A model generated the notes under the pieces. The model saw only the letters and a program-made list of their open reading frames with translations. It made no database searches and had not been told where the DNA came from. Of a stretch of 7,769 nt of DNA, positions 5,712 through 7,769 are shown one piece after another. Each line of letters begins with the position of its first letter. Position 1 is the stretch's first letter. This DNA comes from Ruminiclostridium sp. GTDB lineage: Bacteria; Bacillota; Clostridia; DSM-8532. Location: positions 8,997 through 16,765 of the forward strand of contig DOHN01000106.1 in assembly GCA_003535195.1 (NCBI GenBank). Direction: 5' to 3'. The translations under genes and the position numbers were made by a program.

Positions 5712-6712
5712 TACGCGCACCCGGTTACCAATTTAGGGAGAATAGCCTGATTCACAAGTGTTTTATACATGGCTCTGACATTGGAAAACTGGGCGTCCTC
5801 CATCAATATGCAGCGGGGAAAGAGCTCCCGCATATATGATCCCAGACTGATAAATCCGCCGCCGCATAAGATATTTTCATCGGCCGTGCTTGGACTGAAA
5901 ACATTCTCCATATCCTGCACCAGCTCATAAACATGTTCACGCCCGACCTGGGCAGCTAATTCCGATACGTCTTCGCTCCCTGCCGGAGTGGGGAAAAACC
6001 CCTGTTCAAAAATGCGCCTGAGCTCTTCGATAGAACTGAAATTTAACGTGGGATACTTGGAGTCAAGTTTCTTGCGGAAGGTGATCAGCATGGGGATAAT
6101 CCCCAGGTTTCTGGTATACAGCTTGGTTTCCGGTTCTTTCTGGGGTATCCCTCCCCGGAATTCGGCAACGTCGAAGGTATGCCCGCCCAGATCCCAGATC
6201 AGAACGGTCGCCTGTTTTTGCTGGTACTCTTCTCTTTCCTCCTGGGACAGCGTGTAGTAGGCAATCATGGCCTGCGGCATGGAAACGGCCTTTTCCACCA
6301 TGATCTCCTTAATGATACCGTCGCGCGTTACCTTTACATACTGCCCGCCGGTTCCCAGGTAATCCAGCAGAGCACGGCTCAGATTAGTTTCGGTATGGCT
6401 TTTTGAAAGCGGAGTGCCGGTGACCACCAGGAATTTGCCTTTTTCACCTTCGCAGAGCTGATGCAGGTAATTGAGCATTTCGACCTTGGTCTTCATGCTT
6501 TGGGTCTTGTCATGGTGCAGATCGGGAGGGACGTTTAAACCGTCGCCGACCCGGTATTTCTTTCCCTGAAATTCAACTAAAGTGGCTCCGCCGTCGGGCA
6601 CTTCGCTGTCGGCCACTTCCTTGACCCGGGCCAGGCACATGTACTTGCCGCCTGCGCTGTACCCCTTGGTGAACTGAAACCCCGGGTCGAAAGCCACTGT
6701 CTGGATATCCAT
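5711..6712 (-). CDS. parM: ParM/StbA-family actin-like plasmid segregation ATPase
   Basis: A 333-residue actin/Hsp70-superfamily ATPase; the length is normal for ParM/Alp proteins. The superfamily motifs appear in order: phosphate-1 FDPGFQFTKGY (8-18), connect-1 around EKAVSMPQAMIAYY (140-153), phosphate-2 IWDLGGHTFDVAEF (172-185; Asp174 and Asp181), adenosine motif ILCGGGFISLG (281-291) and connect-2 near SNVRAMYK (310-317). Such proteins polymerise in the cytoplasm with ATP and push or pull plasmid copies bound by ParR. The ATG at 6712 has GGAGG 8 bases upstream, lying inside the last codons of the XRE gene. With the overlapping parR start this forms a tight xre-parM-parR operon. No repeat cluster resembling a parC centromere is visible nearby. 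It is distant from classical R1 ParM and closer in look to Firmicute Alp-type proteins; the subfamily is not certain. Confidence 0.9.
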   Translation of the reverse strand: MDIQTVAFDPGFQFTKGYSAGGKYMCLARVKEVADSEVPDGGATLVEFQGKKYRVGDGLNVPPDLHHDKTQSMKTKVEMLNYLHQLCEGEKGKFLVVTGTPLSKSHTETNLSRALLDYLGTGGQYVKVTRDGIIKEIMVEKAVSMPQAMIAYYTLSQEEREEYQQKQATVLIWDLGGHTFDVAEFRGGIPQKEPETKLYTRNLGIIPMLITFRKKLDSKYPTLNFSSIEELRRIFEQGFFPTPAGSEDVSELAAQVGREHVYELVQDMENVFSPSTADENILCGGGFISLGSYMRELFPRCILMEDAQFSNVRAMYKTLVNQAILPKLVTGCA

Positions 6713-6717
6713 CTTCT

Positions 6718-6921
6718 CTACCTCCCTGTTAATTTATCTTCGGCAACGAGCTCTTCCACTGATGCGCCGAGAGCCCCGGCCAGCTTCTTCAAGGTATCTA
6801 AACGCGGCGAGAGGGTTTGACCTCTTTCAATGGCACTTATGACCGATTGGTGGACTCCCGATAAATCTGCCAGTTGTTCCTGGGTCAACCCTCTCTTTTC
6901 ACGAATACCCTTTAAATTCAT
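6718..6921 (-). CDS. Small XRE-family HTH regulator next to parM
   Basis: A 67-residue single-domain Cro/CI-type helix-turn-helix protein. The recognition unit runs about residues 12-33 (LTQEQLADLSGVHQSVISAIERG), followed by the usual closing helices (LDTLKKLAGALGASVEELV). The ATG at 6921 is chosen because the DNA-binding domain begins directly after it; the frame extends further upstream but overlaps the previous gene's end. The ribosome site is modest (GGGATGG). The stop is 5 bases before parM, and the parM Shine-Dalgarno sequence lies inside this gene, so the two are one transcription unit. A likely role is operon autoregulation (inference). Confidence 0.85.
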   Translation of the reverse strand: MNLKGIREKRGLTQEQLADLSGVHQSVISAIERGQTLSPRLDTLKKLAGALGASVEELVAEDKLTGR

Positions 6922-6965
6922 CTCACCATCCCGCTTTCTTTGGTTTAATAAATAAGGTAAAATTG

Positions 6966-7217
6966 CTATTTTCCCGGAGTGCAGGGATACGCACAATCAT
7001 ACCGAAATCCATTGATATCCATGTTGTTTCCTTCGATCAACTGCGCTGCGGAAACGTCCAGAGCTCGCGCAATATTTTCTATAACTTTCAGCGAGGGGTA
7101 CACCCGGCCTGATTCGTACCAGCTTACGGTTTGCTGAGTCTTGCCTATTTTTTCGGCCAGGTCCGCCTGGGAAAGCATTTTCTGCTTTCTGATCCGTCTC
7201 AGATTACTGCCAAACAT
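6966..7217 (-). CDS. XRE-family HTH regulator with short Cys-containing tail
   Basis: An 83-residue protein. Residues 1-63 are a Cro/CI-type helix-turn-helix domain (FGSNLRRIRKQKMLSQADLAEK, then TQQTVSWYESGRVYPSLKVI and ALDVSAAQLI). A tail of about 20 residues with two cysteines (DCAYPCTPGK) follows and is not part of the usual fold. The ATG at 7217 has GGAGG 6 bases upstream. A perfect 19-bp palindrome lies 39 bases before the start, a good candidate operator for this protein. The gene is 44 bases from the next XRE gene. Confidence 0.85.
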   Translation of the reverse strand: MFGSNLRRIRKQKMLSQADLAEKIGKTQQTVSWYESGRVYPSLKVIENIARALDVSAAQLIEGNNMDINGFRYDCAYPCTPGK

Positions 7218-7255
7218 AATACCCCTCCCCATAAAGACTGGATAAACTTGTATAA

Positions 7256-7274
7256 ATACCAATAAGATTGGTAT
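7256..7274. promoter_or_regulatory. 19-bp perfect palindromic operator candidate
   Basis: ATACCAAT-AAG-ATTGGTAT has perfect 8-bp arms around a 3-base centre. It sits in the 87-base gap between two minus-strand XRE genes. A possible -10 (TATACA on the minus strand, 7254-7249) lies just downstream of it, though no good -35 is seen. An XRE dimer site that controls the 6966-7217 gene is the simplest reading. The arms differ from the AGGCAC operators at 7519-7569, so a different regulator should bind here. Confidence 0.7.
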
Positions 7275-7304
7275 AATCGAATTGTTAAGAAATATAGTAT
7301 TTTT

Positions 7305-7502
7305 TTATTTTTCCGTTTCAGCCAGCAGTTCGCCGGCCGGAATACCAAAAAATTGTTCGAGACGTTTCTGAACTTTCCAGGATGGGTTGCGGTAACCAGT
7401 TTCAATAGAACCGTACATTCGGCGGCTAATACCTATGTGAACAGCAACCTCTTGTTGGGTATATCCTTTTTGGTTTCTTAGGGTAATTAAGTTTTTTCTC
7501 AA
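7305..7502 (-). CDS. Small XRE-family HTH regulator (TTG start), Cro-like position
   Basis: A 65-residue single-domain helix-turn-helix protein (KNLITLRNQKGYTQQEVAVH, then ISRRMYGSIETGYRNPSW and FFGIPAGELL). The TTG at 7502 is the start: AAGGA lies 10 bases upstream and the domain begins immediately. It is the first gene of the minus-strand run and is read from a near-consensus promoter (7547-7575), divergent from a plus-strand XRE gene. That arrangement matches a cI/cro type pair in phages and conjugative elements. No terminator hairpin is visible after its stop, so transcription may continue into the next XRE gene. Confidence 0.82.
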   Translation of the reverse strand: MRKNLITLRNQKGYTQQEVAVHIGISRRMYGSIETGYRNPSWKVQKRLEQFFGIPAGELLAETEK

Positions 7503-7518
7503 GTAAGCTCAATCCTTT

Positions 7519-7535
7519 AGGCACTAATTGTGCCT
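7519..7535. promoter_or_regulatory. Operator O1 (AGGCAC-TAATT-GTGCCT)
   Basis: A 17-bp inverted repeat with perfect 6-bp arms and a 5-base centre. It lies downstream of the expected start of the minus-strand transcript and covers a candidate plus-strand -35 (TTGTGC, 7528-7533). Its arms are identical to those of O2. Confidence 0.75.
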
Positions 7536-7554
7536 TATGTGTTTTAAGTATAAG
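7528..7554 (+). promoter_or_regulatory. Weak candidate promoter for the plus-strand XRE gene
   Basis: TTGTGC (7528-7533) and TATAAG (7549-7554) are separated by 15 bases, shorter than the ideal 17. The -35 lies within O1 and the -10 overlaps the -10 of the opposing promoter. If used, the leader to the TTG start would be about 35 bases. Confidence 0.3.
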
Positions 7555-7575
7555 GCACCTATTGTGCCTAGTCAA
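7547..7575 (-). promoter_or_regulatory. Near-consensus minus-strand promoter
   Basis: The minus strand has TTGACT (7575-7570), a 17-base spacer and TATACT (7552-7547), each hexamer one mismatch from sigma-A consensus. The spacer is exactly operator O2. Transcription should start near 7540 and read the XRE gene at 7502 and possibly the genes after it. Confidence 0.8.
7553..7569. promoter_or_regulatory. Operator O2 (AGGCAC-CTATT-GTGCCT)
   Basis: A 17-bp inverted repeat with the same 6-bp arms as O1, its centre 34 bp away, about three helical turns. It occupies the whole spacer between the -35 and -10 of the minus-strand promoter, so a bound repressor would exclude RNA polymerase. Confidence 0.8.
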
Positions 7576-7584
7576 TACTTTTTT

Positions 7585-7589
7585 GGAGG
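7585..7589 (+). promoter_or_regulatory. Shine-Dalgarno for the plus-strand XRE gene
   Basis: A perfect GGAGG, 6 bases before the TTG at 7596, fixes the start codon of a gene that has no ATG near its N-terminus. Confidence 0.7.
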
Positions 7590-7595
7590 CCTAAG

Positions 7596-7769
7596 TTGGT
7601 TACTTTAGGTGAACGTTTACGCGAACTAAGAAAATCAAAGAACCTAAAAAGAGAAGAACTTGGAGAAATAATAGGTTTAGGCCCTAGAATTATCACCTTT
7701 TACGAAACTAATGATAGAGACCCGAGTTTAAAAGTTCTCATCGCCCTGGCCGATTACTTCGACGTATCC
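7596..7769 (+). CDS. XRE-family repressor, partial (TTG start), runs off right edge
   Basis: The only plus-strand gene. Fifty-eight codons are visible with no stop. They encode a complete Cro/CI-type helix-turn-helix (VTLGERLRELRKSKNLKREE, ELGEIIGLGPRIITFYET, DPSLKVLIALADYFDVS). The start is TTG with GGAGG 6 bases upstream. The codon use is more A/T-rich than in the genes to the left. Its place opposite the Cro-like gene, across two operators, suggests it is the master repressor of the element; a C-terminal domain (for example a LexA-type or ImmA-cleaved region) would lie outside the window. Confidence 0.82.
   Translation, partial: MVTLGERLRELRKSKNLKREELGEIIGLGPRIITFYETNDRDPSLKVLIALADYFDVS

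Noticed and set aside
6922..7304. parC-like centromere of tandem repeats near parM
   Set aside because: I looked for repeated short motifs in the gaps upstream of parM and after parR; only the single palindrome at 7256-7274 is present, which fits an operator better.
7199..7405. 68-codon minus-strand open frame across the gap between two XRE genes
   Set aside because: It overlaps both XRE genes in another frame and spans the palindrome; no domain or ribosome site.
1..7769. CRISPR array, tRNA, rRNA, insertion sequence or attachment site
   Set aside because: No regularly spaced repeats, cloverleaf-like sequence, transposase or integrase frame, or terminal inverted repeats were visible.

Overview
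The window looks like part of a conjugative mobile element (a plasmid or an integrated conjugative element) from a Firmicute, most likely a Clostridia-class bacterium. The reasons are strong AGGAGG-type ribosome binding sites on nearly every gene, a SpoVG-family gene, a ParM/ParR actin-type segregation pair, and type IV secretion (T4SS) membrane proteins without outer-membrane components. No relaxase, coupling ATPase, integrase or replication initiator lies inside the window, so plasmid and integrated element cannot be told apart.

Layout, right to left, because almost everything is on the minus strand. At the right end (7503-7595) an AT-rich divergent control region separates a plus-strand XRE repressor, cut by the window edge, from a minus-strand run of genes. 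It carries two matching operators (AGGCAC-N5-GTGCCT), one of which exactly fills the 17-bp spacer of a near-consensus minus-strand promoter. The minus strand then carries three small XRE-type regulators (7305-7502, 6966-7217, 6718-6921), with a 19-bp perfect palindrome ahead of the second. Next come a ParM/StbA-like actin (5711-6712), its ParR-like ribbon-helix-helix partner (5397-5711) and a protein with two tandem helix-turn-helix repeats (4650-5363). This block ends in a strong intrinsic terminator (4614-4636).

The second block starts with a SpoVG-like RNA-binding regulator (4273-4539) and continues with a YdjM-like metal-dependent membrane protein (3680-4174), a VirB2-like small membrane protein with a signal peptide (3201-3683), a large VirB6/TrbL-like channel protein (1300-3186) and a small coiled-coil protein (1078-1296). 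It ends in a second strong terminator (1036-1062). A third unit then begins at an unusual ATA start codon (1001): a two-helix membrane protein with a cytoplasmic domain resembling the PrgI/VirB3 plus VirB4-N-terminal layout, running off the left edge.

Working model (inference): the XRE circuit sets whether the module is on; ParM/ParR move or retain the element; the tandem-HTH protein and SpoVG-like protein adjust expression; the left half encodes inner-membrane parts of the conjugation channel. Two intrinsic terminators inside one co-directional gene run, without obvious promoters after them, suggest regulated read-through. The only stretches without genes are short (under 120 bases) and each is described in the features.
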